Shown piece by piece: positions 9,940 through 20,255 of a stretch of 64,000 bases of DNA (positions are counted from its first letter, which is position 1; every line of letters starts with the position of its first letter). Source of the DNA: Coccinella septempunctata (taxonomy: Eukaryota; Arthropoda; Insecta; Coleoptera; Coccinellidae); the NCBI RefSeq assembly GCF_907165205.1, contig NC_058190.1:14950001-15014000 (forward strand). Reading direction: 5' to 3'. The position numbers were made by a program, and so were the translations under genes. The notes beneath the pieces are model-generated. The model searched no databases and was not told the DNA's origin. It was given only the letters and a program-made list of their open reading frames with translations.

Positions 9940-10800
9940 GTGAAATTATGATCGATATACTTCCATTCAATGATTCTCAATTGCTACTTCTTCATTAATT
10001 CATCTCTTACACATAAAATAATGTGTAGGACAAGACGTATGCACACTATGTATTATGTCGCTTAATAAGCTTACAGATGTTATATTTTACGTGTAGGAGA
10101 CAATTCATAATGTAAAGACATGGTATATTGTAAGGATTCCAAAATTCTTGAATATCGGTCTACAGGACTAGCTCTTTTGGGCTCAGACTAAAAATTAACC
10201 TAATGATTTTTTTGTATTATATCAAATAATAAATAGCAAGAAAATAGCTAAATATACAGAAATTGTCTGATAAATTTCTATCCGAATATACTTTACTTCA
10301 TCGTTTTGAATATTATTAATTAATATAAACTAATCTCATATTGTCAATAGTACCCATGAGTATGAGTACAACACTTGGTATGAAAGAGATTTCAACAATA
10401 GCTGGAAAAGTGAATTGCCAGGAATTGTTGACAATGGTACTGAATTGCCAGGAAATATTGTGAATTGCTATGAATTTTCGAACAATTCACGAATTCTTTG
10501 AAAATTCTTATGAATTGTGTGGATTTTTCATGAATTCCAAGGCATTATTAATTATTAGGTCATGCACTGCAATTTTATAGTCGCAGTAAGGAGGGTACCC
10601 TCCATAAGTCGCAGAAATGAGTACTTTGCATGAACTGTAGGTATACTGGATGCAGGTCCATGTATGCATCTAGTATACGGGCTGTGGTCCGTATATACAC
10701 TTTGGTGTCTTCTGGTTAGTAAGTGGGCGGTCCGTATATGTTGAATTCCTGACAACTGAGTAACTGCTCTGGTAACTTTCGGTTACCATGTTACCAAATG
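9940..10800. other. No gene seen
   Basis: AT-rich sequence with degenerate GAATTGCCAGGAA / GAATTCC words at 10410-10550. A GC-richer stretch at 10600-10790 has several GGTCCGTATA words, perhaps remnant element ends. I see no supported coding frame. Confidence 0.5.
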
Positions 10801-10820
10801 TATAGCTGTATTCGGGTTCG

Positions 10821-10842
10821 AATTTATTTATTTATTTATTTA
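10821..10842 (-). repeat. LINE-2 3' tail, (AAAT)n
   Basis: About five ATTT repeats on the plus strand (AAAT on the element strand) lie directly downstream of the LINE-2 3' UTR. They mark the 3' end from which target-primed reverse transcription starts. Confidence 0.75.
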
Positions 10843-10942
10843 AAGAGTACAATGTTCTACAGGTTAAACCCAACTACAGAACAAGGTAAACAAGAAAAAA
10901 AAAACTAATTCAAATATACAAAATAAGACAAGTAAGACAAAG

Positions 10943-12598
10943 TCAGGCAAAAAAGTATGACTTGATATCTGAGATGCTACAATAAAAAATATCCAAGTCA
11001 GGACAAACAGAGTTACGGGCACAACACAAATTATAAAGAGGTGAATATTTCAGTGTATTAGTTCTCGGTGTTGGCATGTAAAATGTGTTCTCCGCTCTGG
11101 AAGCAGGTCTCGGGATTAGAAAACTGAGATTACCAAGTAAATAGGAATCCTTAACCATCCCACCGATCAACTTGTGCACGAACACAACGAACTGGCAGTC
11201 CCTCCGACATTTCAGACCCTTCATACCGTGTCTACTCAAAAGTAAATCTTGAGTGTATCCGATGGGCGGATACACATTATCCTCTCTATAAGACAACAGC
11301 TTCAGGAAACGTCGTTGGACCGACTCAATCCCATCAATATGGTTTTGGTGGTGAGGGGACCATACTAAAAAGCTGCATACTCCAGCCTAGATCTGACATA
11401 TGCGTAATAAAGGATCTTCAATGTGGCTGTATCCGAAAAGTCACGAGAAATGGGCGCAATAAATCCATACATCCCCCTCGCAGTAGACAGAGATCACTCC
11501 CAAATCTGTCAACACCGCCGGACGCTCAAGCGAGTTACCATCCACAGTATAATCAAAATGGATTACATTTTTGTTATGTGAAAAAGACATGACATAACAC
11601 TTCTTGGCATTCAGATTCAATCGGTTCCTCTCGCACCACTCAACAACGCGCAGCAAATTGATGGAAAGCCGCTCAAAATCCAATGCATCCCTCACCTCAA
11701 GGAACATCTTGAAATCTTGCAAATAGCAAACAGTATACGCCCACCACATTAGCCAAGTCATTGATGAAAATTATGAAAAGCAGTGGTCCAAGGTTACTGC
11801 CCTGCGGCACTCCCGAAGTACTCGAAAACAGTCTAGACCGCACACCGTTGAACTCAACATATTGCCGCCGGTTGGACAAGTAGGACTTGAAAAGATTAAT
11901 GAGATTAGAGCAAAAGCCAAATTGGGACAACTTCGTCAACAAAATTCCATGGTCCTCTCAATTACCTCAGAAACAAACTGGGTTATGCTTAGGAGGTTGG
12001 TAACTGTTGAACGGCCCTTGACGAAACCATGCTGAAAAGGTGATATTCGATTACAGACTAGAGGATATAACCGAGTGTAAAGGAGGATCTCAAATATTTT
12101 GCTTGAATTACAGATTATTGATATCGGTCGGAAATTAGAAATATCAAGCTTATTGCCCTTTTTGTGAACTGGGCGCACCTTGGAAAGCTTCCACGCATCA
12201 GGAACGATGCAACTTCTCAAACAGGTATTGAACAAGATTGTGAGCGGATACGCCAAAACACACGCACAATCCTTGAAAATCAAGGAGGGAATGCCATCCG
12301 GACCCATAGTCATAGTTGGTTTCATCTTCCTCAAAACCGTAAGAACCTCACTTTCCTCAAAGAATGCAACATTAATGTTAGTCATGTAAGGATCCTCAAT
12401 CTCTTCAACATCCGTAGTACTAGTAGTAAAAGATTTTGCGAGAAAATTAGCAAAGCTATCAAGTATGTCTAATGGACCATCCATTAACTGTCCATCATAG
12501 AACATCTGCCCAGAAACAGTTGTTGAACCCTTCTTATTGTTTATGAATGACCAAAATTTTTTGGGGTTATTTTTTATGTTTCGTTCTGACCTCTCCAC
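10943..12598 (-). pseudogene. LINE-2 reverse transcriptase and C-terminus
   Basis: RT motifs in order: MGPDGIPS, KVRPVHKKGNK, ISNFRPISI, QHGFVKGRST, then SGVPQGSNLGPLLF and a degraded catalytic box (YLQDF, where an aromatic-Ala-Asp-Asp box is expected). The segment between VIERTMEF and ILLTKLSQFG lacks the palm motif that carries the first catalytic Asp, so about 20 codons are deleted at about 11945. The C-terminal region (11296-10943) resembles the fragment at 51470-51840, so the two belong to one family. Confidence 0.85.
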
Positions 12599-12674
12599 AA
12601 ATGCTCTGTAGGCTTTAGCTGTATCTAATTTAATTTTGGCTCGCAGACGAACGAACTCCCTTCCAGCAGTGACA

Positions 12675-13743
12675 TCATTCTTTTTTTTTGAATAATTTCC
12701 AAAATTTCGCCTTCAAGCGAATTAACCGAATAATCTCCTTATTGAACCATGGAGGATATCTACGCTTGTTCTTATCAGTTCGAACGGGGACACAACGATC
12801 AAATACGCTATAGATTCTGTCATAAAAGAAGTCGGAAGCATCATCAGGATTGTTGATATTCGCCAGGAAGGTCCAGTCAATATCCGCAATAAGATCATAC
12901 ATGAGGAAAAAATTCGCTTTGCTGAAGTCGTATTCGTGCTCGTAACAGGTAATAAAATTCCCCTTTAAACTGCGCGTGATATTAGGTGAGCAACTGACAC
13001 ATAATGCTGGATGGTGTTTATCCTCAACCAATAAAGGATCCTGCGACCTCTCCGCGAGACAATCATCACCACTGAAGATAACCAGATTAAGAGTTCTATT
13101 GTATTCATTGCGCACAAAATTATTCTGTGTGAAATTGTTGATTTCCAAAAATTCACCGAGAAGAATAACAGGTGTGTTACGTGGTTGGGAAGGATGAAGG
13201 ATCATCAATGTGGGAAGCATATGCAGAAATGTTGAAATCACCAACAATGAGGAACTTTCCGCTATAAGTTGCACAAATGGTATCAAGAACAAATAGTGAA
13301 CGATACCGCTCTACCGATAAAGAAGGAGGAAAATAGAGATTAATCACATACAAGGAGGCCGAGTCAGCAATAATCTTTATCATCACTATATCAACCAAAG
13401 AGAGGTCGCTAGTAACAAACGGGGTCAAACTAATCTCCAAAGATACGAATGTCTTATCAACCGCAATGAGAACTCCACCGCCTCTGGAAGACCCACACCG
13501 CATAAAATCCCTATCGGACCGATACTCTCCATATTGGCTTGGGAACAACTCTTCACTTCTGATCGCACCGTCCAACCAAGTTTCCGTAAGAGCCACCACC
13601 GGATGCTGACTGACAGCTATTGCATTGAAAAATAATGTACTTTTAGACCTCAGGCTTCTGACGTTCTGGTAGTATAGGCTCAGAACCCCTAACGTAGATA
13701 GTCTATTGTTCGAGGACTCCACAGAAGTATTACACTCAGTCAT
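12675..13743 (-). pseudogene. LINE-2 endonuclease
   Basis: The frame 13743-13177 starts with YYQNVRSLRSK and contains LTETWLDG and VGDFNIS, the Asn, Glu and Asp motifs of LINE apurinic-type endonucleases. After a frameshift near 13180, frame 13292-12675 continues to a linker with RRYPPWFNKEI, the usual join to RT. A further shift follows at 12675. It would nick genomic DNA for insertion but is broken. Confidence 0.85.
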
Positions 13744-13780
13744 GGTATCAGAATGCTATGCAGGCCCTAATAAGTCATCT

Positions 13781-13917
13781 TTAAATTTCTTCAGGGTTAG
13801 TTTGTAAGAAAGTACATTTCTCCCTCTCCCACACCGCATGGTTGACAGAATGAGACCCTCCGGTCAATCTGACACAGTTACTGCACTTACGATCCGAAGA
13901 CTTACAATCTCCGAGCA
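13781..13917 (-). pseudogene. LINE-2 ORF1 zinc knuckles, 3' part
   Basis: The minus strand carries a Cys-rich stretch (CKSSDRKCSNC...NH...C), the last CCHC knuckles of a Jockey-type ORF1 nucleic-acid chaperone, running to a stop at 13781. The frame begins directly at the hAT target duplication CATGAGCC (13918-13925) and continues in the piece at 17818-18000. Confidence 0.7.
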
Positions 13918-14255
13918 CATGAGCCCAGAGCCGGAGCGAGGGCGTGGCGAGAGAGGCGGTCGCCACGGGCGCTAGCGATCTGGGGGCGCAAAATAAAAAT
14001 AATAAAAAAACAGTATTCTCCCCAATTGAATATTTTTCATTTAATATTTAACACAAAACATAATATTATTAAAATATGCCAAAACACATTATACATATGT
14101 GTGTGAATTAAATTAATGTGAACGTAAACAAACACTATACAGGTGGGATTGTAAACAACGTCCGTACTCCACAGCATGGACTGGAGAATAATAACCAAAT
14201 ACTTAATAATAATAAATTATTAAGATATAGTCCACACCATCAGTCCGAAAACAGA

Positions 14256-14310
14256 ATGCGTCGCCACAGCCTTCTAAAGAACGTCTCTATAGACGGCTGT
14301 GGCGTCGCAT
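14256..14310. repeat. GC-rich hairpin inside the hAT
   Basis: ATGCGTCGCCACAGCC and its near-inverse GGCTGTGGCGTCGCAT (one mismatch) enclose a loop of about 23 bp. It lies in the left subterminal part of the hAT. It could be a remnant of a small element or a subterminal binding repeat; nothing more can be said. Confidence 0.7.
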
Positions 14311-14338
14311 AACAACCAACGCGATAACAAAGGCCATG

Positions 14339-16868
14339 TCGAGATCTACCATATATCTATTATATTCTATATCGATAATGGGACCTCGAAAATTGAAGCC
14401 AGCCCGTGGCCGGAATCGACTTATGCGCATGTGCAGAAATATTAAGAATAAAAATACCTGATTAGTTCTGTCTCTTTCTGATACATGGTTTTATGAATTG
14501 ACAGGAATGAAATGATTTTACTTCACAACCATTCGAATATTTTCGACCTTAACCTATCAATATGTTGATATTGGTTTGAATCAGGTTCAAACTCAGGTTT
14601 GCATTACGTAGTATAATTTGTATTTCTTCGTTGATTTCTAATAACTAGAAGTCAAAATTCTTGAAACTTCATCATTTTGCAACACTAGACGCTCGGATTC
14701 ATAACAAAAGTGAAATATTATGTGTAATCCACAGAAAACCTGCGGAGTGCGGAGACTTACAAAAGTGATGTTGAATCAACAAAATTGTATAGGACTGTGA
14801 ATACATTTTTCTAGGTTGTTCACTATCGTATATTGTCTGCATTGTATCTAGATAAGTCTGTTATTGTCTTGAAATTCAGTTGGGAGTTGAGGTAATAATT
14901 CTAGTTCAATTTATATGATTGTTTTTTCAGCACTGAAATAGTGAAATATCTAAATCGACATCTATATATATAAAGCTCAACTGTAGTTACTAGTATCTAC
15001 AAGTTTCTCATCTTCTGGCAATATTCTTATTGCCAAATTGATTATTGTATTGCTTCTATTGAAGCATGGCTCTTTTAATGAGCACTCTGTACTTTTATAA
15101 ATAAAATATAACTACATATTACATTAAATGTTGACCAAAGAATATTTTTTACTGAGTATTGAGTAGATTTACAAGAGGGGAAATTCAGGAGGTGAGATAA
15201 GTATGATGTTGACACAAACACGCAATATTGAAACTGGTATGAAACAGTAATATTAAATGAAATTGTTATTATGTCACTCTTGAGTTTACTGAGTATAGAC
15301 AATACCATTCCTATTCGGCACTTATTATTTCACAAATCATAATAATATTGAGTGAATAGTTTTGATGCACTCATTTGGTTTGATCTCTTTTCGTTGATTT
15401 ATCTGAAAGTTGAAAAAAAACGGATAAATTCTCGATGAATTCAATATTCATTAACTTTCGCGTCGAATAAAATTCTTCTCAAAATGTGTACAAGAATTTG
15501 AAATAAATCATCATTCGAATTCATTCAACGTCAAATATGAAAACAAACTAACCATAGATTAGAGTTATGTAGATTGGAAACTTCCATACCACGAGACGAA
15601 ACCGTTTTTTTGCGCCCTCTCTTAACCTGGGGTGAATTAATAGGTGTTTCTTTCAATATACAGTTAATAGATGACGCTAGAAAAAAGTAGATTTCCTTCA
15701 ACTTCATTCACAGGACAAGGAGAGAAGTGTGTTCTGTCATTTGAAATTTTGAAGATTAATCTTTTCGAATTGAAATGTTTGAAAATATTTTATATATCCT
15801 AGTTTAGGCAGCGAGTTATTATTCCTATAATTTTGTGAGGTTTTTTTCATCCCCTTCAGGTAATGCGAAGAACATTTTTAGTTAACTGTTTTATTTTTAC
15901 CTATTGAATTATGCATTTTCAAATGGACTTGTGAACATTCGATACATGTTTGAAGTTGTAACGAACGATACTACCAATTTTACTCACTTATGAAATGACT
16001 CAATTTTAATATTTTTCAACTATTGATCAAAAAGGTATCGGAAAGAGTAAATATCAAAAGGGAAAATATCAAACTATATTTCCGGATATCCGATTAGAAA
16101 AAAAAATTCATTCCCGTGCTGGAGAAGGCGTAATTCTACGTGAAAGTTACGATTGCGGCGACTGTGAAATAGCTTATCATGAAAAACTTTCCTATACCTA
16201 CTAAAATGGTTCGAATTTAAGACTGGACTCCTGGTATAAACGAAAAAATAAACCTTTATAGAGTATATTTTATTACTTGTTGATCCATGCAATTAATAAA
16301 ATAATACTCTAAAGAATGCCATATTATCCTTATTTTTTCCTTTGCATTAATCGGTTTTTTACTTTGAAAATTATGCGAATGAAAGAATACTACTGCGGTG
16401 ATTTATTCGTATCATAAAAACACTAAACTACTGATATTTCAGCTGAACTAAATACCAGTACATTGGTGTTTATGTTATTTGATACGAATAAATTGTCAAG
16501 TAGTTTTCTTGCGTTCACATGGACAACTCGAATTTCCTGCAATGTATGGAGAATATACTGAAAACACAGAAATTATACTCGTTCTTTTTGTTTGACAACA
16601 CACAGCTTTTTTTTCAAAACCAGATCTACTCAAGCTTCACCCCAGTCCACCAGAGGTCGCGGTGAACAATGTTTCAAAATATTGTGAGAGTTTCCTATCT
16701 ACACCACCTTAATCTATGAAACTAACCAATATCTTGATTGTCATTTTCGAACTTCTAATTCGCGCATGCGTACAAGTGGATTCCTCCCAACGAAAAGTTG
16801 AGCCACTTTTTGTCGTAGTCTAGAACGCGTGTTATCGATATTGGTATAATAGATATATGAGATCTACT
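14339..16868. mobile_element. Inverted-repeat element nested in the hAT
   Basis: Both ends carry AGATCT...ATATATCTATTATA...ATATCGATAA in inverted orientation. Weaker inverted similarity (CGACTTATGCGCATGTGCAGAA against its partner near 16760) extends about 120 bp inward. The interior of roughly 2.3 kb has no recognisable frame. Exact borders and target duplication are unclear. A Tc1/mariner-type origin would fit the TA-rich ends but is not shown. Confidence 0.6.
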
Positions 16869-17389
16869 TACAAAAAAACTACCGGAGACCGATTGAGGCG
16901 CAAAACCTTAGCCGATTGGGAGTATTTCCTTCAGAACATAGACAACAATAGCTAGCCTTTTATCTCAGACAACGCTCGTGCATTTGTGTTTCTAAGGGTT
17001 TTACTTCTTCTTATTATAATATATACTTAGTTATTGAGTGAAAATATAATATGAGCCTGGAAATCATTCGAAATGGAGAGCTGGTAAATTATCACAGATA
17101 GATTACAGAAGAGGAAAAGAGAAGAAAAATAAAACAGCCTGGAGGAAAAGCTGATGATAAAACAATTTAATTTTGACTAGAAGAATGAGCTGAAAAAGGA
17201 CCTCATTCAAGTATTGAACTATATTTCAGTGCAACTTGAAGAAAGAATCAGTGTTTTGCCAGAAGTTGCTGAAGACAGCTTTCTCGAGGGAATATGTTTG
17301 CAAGACTTTCTACTTGGCGAACTAAATAAGAAAGCATGAATAGTTCCGATTCAGATCCATACAAATTTGTGGCCACTCAAAATATTCTT

Positions 17390-17597
17390 GACTTTATCAG
17401 TAACTACAGCTGCCACAGCTACATATTAATTAACGTTCTTTCAACAAATTGAAACTAGTGAAAACCTATTTAAGGTCTTTAACTGAACAGGAAAGGCTGA
17501 CTTATTTAGCATAGCAGTCACATCAATAGAAAAGAAAAAGAATCACGACATCATTGATATTCTTGCAGAAACCAAAGCAAGAAAAGTCAAATTATAG
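17390..17597 (+). pseudogene. hAT transposase C-terminal dimerisation region
   Basis: The plus strand codes the C-terminal hAT signature: TTAATA, then SFNKLKLVKTYLRS, TEQERLTYLA, and, after a frameshift, TSIEKKK and a basic end at a TAG (17595-17597). In the family this region mediates transposase dimerisation. Stops and frameshifts at about 17420 and 17510 inactivate it. Confidence 0.75.
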
Positions 17598-17817
17598 TTC
17601 ATTTTGAATGCATGTTATTGTTATATTGTATCCCTTTTATTTTGATTTTATTTGTATTAATTTCTTTAAAATAGGAAAGATTTTTCCGAGCAAAAAAAGC
17701 TAGGTATTCAATTATGAAAGATAAATACAAATCAACATAAGAAATATAATTTCTTAGGGGCGCATTATGAGAATTCGCCACAGGCGCCAGAATCCTAGTT
17801 CCGGCTCTGCATGAGCC

Positions 17818-18000
17818 TGCGCACAATGAGGACAAGTTATAGGCTTATCACACTTATTGGAGGAATGATGATATCCGTTGCATCTATAACAACGCAAAAT
17901 GTCTACTGCATCAAAAACCCGGCAACTGTCATAACCAACAAACAAGTTACCTTTCGGACAGTCCGAGAATTGTTCTAGAACCGCGCAGAGGATTCGATAC
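17818..18000 (-). pseudogene. LINE-2 ORF1 zinc knuckles, 5' part
   Basis: The minus strand reads LEQFSDCPKGN, then CYRCNGYHHSSNKC and CPHC, two CCHC knuckles of a LINE ORF1 protein. It runs into the hAT target duplication at 17817. The sequence upstream of about 17989 (minus direction) is lost and replaced by the fold-back. Confidence 0.75.
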
Positions 18001-18052
18001 TAGGGCGCAACATTTCTGCGCAGTTCTAGAACAATTCTCGGACTGTCCGAAA
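17952..18052. repeat. Fold-back at the LINE-2 5' end
   Basis: Two 38-bp arms (17952-17989 and 18015-18052) are inverted copies with one mismatch, separated by 25 bp. The left arm is LINE-2 ORF1 coding sequence and the right arm is an inverted duplicate of it. Such structures arise when a LINE insertion ends with template switching or twin priming. Confidence 0.85.
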
Positions 18053-18089
18053 TTCGAACCCGAATACAGCCTGTATATACGGACCATAC

Positions 18090-18120
18090 GCACGGTCAAA
18101 GATTAACTCTTTGGCACGGT
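18090..18120. repeat. Micro-hairpin insertion A (17 bp) with 7-bp direct flanks
   Basis: CAAAGA-TTAAC-TCTTTG (18097-18113) lies between two copies of GCACGGT (18090-18096 and 18114-18120). The six-base ends are perfect inverted repeats. Same form as the insertions at 18895 and 21554. Confidence 0.85.
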
Positions 18121-18203
18121 TCATTCTTTCTTAACCTCACCCAACCTGATACCATAGAGTATTAAACCTCAATACATTGAACTTAGTTCAATGCCTCAAT
18201 ATA

Positions 18204-18377
18204 AAAGCTCTGTTTTGGTTCGCACTTGAGGCGGTTCCGAATCGGTTCAAAGTAGTGGAGCAGCAATGGTGTGGGAAACTACACGCATGCTACGCGCGAG
18301 CTTACGGTAAATAAATAAATGTGCGACTGTTTTGAACCGTTCTGGAACCATCCTTAAAGCGAACCAAAACAGGCCTA
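18204..18377. mobile_element. Short inverted-repeat element (MITE), about 175 bp
   Basis: Arms of about 46 bp (CTGTTTTGGTTCGC...GGTTC...CGGTTCAAA and inverse) with some mismatches surround a centre of about 80 bp. TA is present at both edges. No coding capacity. Confidence 0.75.
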
Positions 18378-18383
18378 TTGAAT

Positions 18384-18850
18384 GAGTCAAAAATGTGTAC
18401 CAAGCTTTCTGTCTATCTCTTGTCTATGTCTATCACTACTGATAGTTCATTGAAAAATAAACTCATGACCCAAAATGCATATTGAGGGAGATATATCCTT
18501 CCAAAGTTGATAAAATTCAAAAAATTTCTCCGCATAACTTCTAAATGGAGAATGCCACCAGATTGAAATTCCGTGTATAAATGTATTAATGTATGTTTTT
18601 AAAATACATTTTTTTATTACACTACATTTCTGATATTGTATACAGGGTGAGTCATGATTTTTTTGGGACAACTGCTTCTGTTTTGGTGAAAAAAATAAAA
18701 GCATTCAATGAAGCGAAGAAAATTACATAAAAAAAATACTCTTATCCAAATATAAAAAATTGAACTGTTTTCCAGGTATTTGAGTTTTGTAGTCATAAAG
18801 TAAGTCAAGGTCTGTTCTGTGTTTGTAGTCACATGATGTCAGCAGATTTA
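18384..18850. other. No gene seen
   Basis: AT-rich sequence. A TATACAGGGTGAGTCATG word at about 18640 resembles insect DNA-transposon ends but has no partner nearby. Frames here show no recognisable features. Confidence 0.5.
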
Positions 18851-18852
18851 TT

Positions 18853-19013
18853 AGGCTTGTTCGTAGGGTGGTTCACAACGGTTGTGAGCTGTACCAAAGA
18901 TTAACCTCTTTGTCTGTACAGAGCAAGCGCAAATGGATTTTCGCTACCCTAAAATGGAATTGCGCTTGCTCTGTACAGTTCACAACCGTTGTGAACCACT
19001 CTACGAACAAAGC
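18853..19013. mobile_element. Palindromic element carrying micro-hairpin insertion B
   Basis: Arms beginning CTTGTTCGTAG...GTGGTTCACAACGGTTGTGA...CTGTACAGAGCAAGCGCAA fold on the inverse right arm (about 18959-19009). The left arm has 25 extra bases: the 18-bp hairpin CAAAGATTAACCTCTTTG at 18895-18912 and a duplicated TCTGTAC. The right arm lacks it. No coding capacity. Confidence 0.85.
18888..18919. repeat. Micro-hairpin insertion B (18 bp) with 7-bp direct flanks
   Basis: CAAAGA-TTAACC-TCTTTG (18895-18912) sits between GCTGTAC (18888-18894) and TCTGTAC (18913-18919). The duplication matches at six of seven positions; the uninserted opposite arm reads ACTGTAC. Confidence 0.85.
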
Positions 19014-19463
19014 TATTCATGAGTCAGTTGATCGGATTGTTTTGTTGGGTTTCAGAAATAAAAATCATAATTCAGTTGAAAAAAATTTGGGTTTTTCATT
19101 CGAAATAGGGAATGAAAAATACATATAATATAAATTTAGCCTTTTATTTTCTGAATAAGTGTAGAATTCTTCGGCCGAAATGTGAAGGAAAAGACGAACA
19201 ACATAGCTTCAATAACAAGTACTGAAAATTTTGTTCTTGAAAGGGCAAATAGCTTTGATTGTCTTTGTGGTGATCGGGACAATCGTCCGGAATAGAACTC
19301 GAATGTCTATTTTCACAGTGAAAATTGCATGATTTGTGCAAACTTGAAAATGAAATTTTTCTAGTTTTTTTATTTCAAAAATCATGTGGTCCAATTTAAT
19401 GAATAATACTTGAAGGAGAATTTCAATTGTTTTACTAAATACACAAATCACATAAGATGCTAA
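19014..19463. other. Intergenic, PTRH2 3' side; no gene seen
   Basis: AT-rich sequence downstream of PTRH2 on the minus strand, expected to hold its 3' UTR. I see no convincing polyadenylation signal or other feature. Confidence 0.5.
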
Positions 19464-20059
19464 TCAGAGTAATTTTAGATGTCCACTGACTTGATCTAAT
19501 ACAACTTTAGGAGCTGGTCCAAGTGATAATACTGTTCGACTCATAGGAGCAACTTGGGTATGTCCAGCATCTCTAACTATTTTTGTTAAAATTTTCAGTT
19601 CCTTTGCCTTTTTCTCTAAGCTCAATAATTCCTCTTCTGATTCAACTTTGACTGCTATTTTAGCTGTACCTGAAATGCATCATTGTGTATCACATTGTAA
19701 TGATATTATGAGTGAAACTCACCATTTTTCATCCAGGGTTTCAACAAATAAGGTCGTTTCTTAATCATAGCCTCATAAGACATAACTGCGGCATGACAAC
19801 ATTGAGCAGCGATTTTTCCTTTCCCCATTTTAAGATCATTTCGTACCACTAACATCATTCGATACTCAGACTTATCTTTGAACTGAAAATTCAAAATAAG
19901 AAAGGTAATTCAAATATTGACCAACCCTTTACTTACCTCATATTCCTTTTCAACATTCTTTGATATTTCATTATTTGTCCTTTTGAATATTTTGGAATTT
20001 ACATATGATATTAGAACCCCCACTCCAACAACAGCGGTAACAATTAAATAGGAATTCAT
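19464..20059 (-). CDS. PTRH2: Peptidyl-tRNA hydrolase 2, mitochondrial-type (PTRH2/Bit1)
   Basis: This complete three-exon gene (20059-19937, 19882-19723, 19669-19464) encodes 162 aa. Exon 1 supplies an N-terminal hydrophobic segment (residues about 4-20), the membrane anchor known in this family. Exons 2-3 form the Pth2 domain: MMLVVRNDLKMGKGKIAAQC, an AVKVESEEELL segment, then VRDAGHTQVAP and the C-terminal GP...GHLKL. The enzyme cleaves peptidyl-tRNA released from stalled translation, and in animals it also acts in anoikis. Introns of 54 and 53 bp have GTAAGT/CAG and GTGAGT/CAG sites with matching phase. The length is close to the vertebrate protein (about 179 aa). The gene is intact despite transposons on both sides. 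Confidence 0.95.
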
Positions 20060-20255
20060 ATTGGACACTTAATTTTTGATAGCTTAAATTTATTTGAAAT
20101 TCGTTAGAAAAGAAAGAGAGATCAAGAAATTGGATCTCTTCTATCACAGCAAAGAGTTAGGTTAACCAAACCTAACCTAACCCAACTTGACATTGAACCA
20201 TAGATTAACTAACCTAACACCACAGAACACAAATAGGCTAGCCATAGATATACAT
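20060..20255 (-). promoter_or_regulatory. PTRH2 upstream region with CCTAACC words
   Basis: The sequence upstream of the PTRH2 start holds several AACCTAACCTAACC-type words (20160-20220), common in insect intergenic DNA. No TATA box or clear initiator is visible. A promoter is inferred from position only. Confidence 0.3.

Larger units (their letters stand above)
13926..17809 (+). mobile_element. hAT transposon with 8-bp target duplication
   Basis: The ends CAGAGCCGGA... and inverse are flanked by CATGAGCC on both sides (13918-13925 and 17810-17817), the 8-bp duplication expected of hAT. It interrupts LINE-2 ORF1 between two zinc knuckles. The 3' coding remnant is at about 17390-17597. The 5' coding region has been replaced by another inverted-repeat element at about 14339-16868. 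A GC-rich hairpin lies at 14256-14310. Confidence 0.9.
10816..18053 (-). mobile_element. Jockey-like LINE (LINE-2) with a hAT inserted in ORF1
   Basis: On the minus strand, in order: ORF1 zinc knuckles (about 18000-17818, then 13917-13781 after the hAT), endonuclease (13743-12675), RT (12598-11441), C-terminal region (11296-10943) and an AAAT-repeat tail (about 10821-10842). The 5' end is truncated and closed by a fold-back of its own ORF1 sequence. A 21-bp inverted repeat (GCTGTATTCGGGTTCGAATTT and its inverse) flanks the whole block. Confidence 0.85.

Noticed and set aside
12164..12472. Plus-strand ORFs over LINE-2
   Set aside because: They are shadows of the minus-strand reverse transcriptase.
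20160..20220. Telomere-like CCTAA repeats
   Set aside because: The words are irregular CCTAACC, not TTAGG arrays; they are common in insect intergenic DNA.
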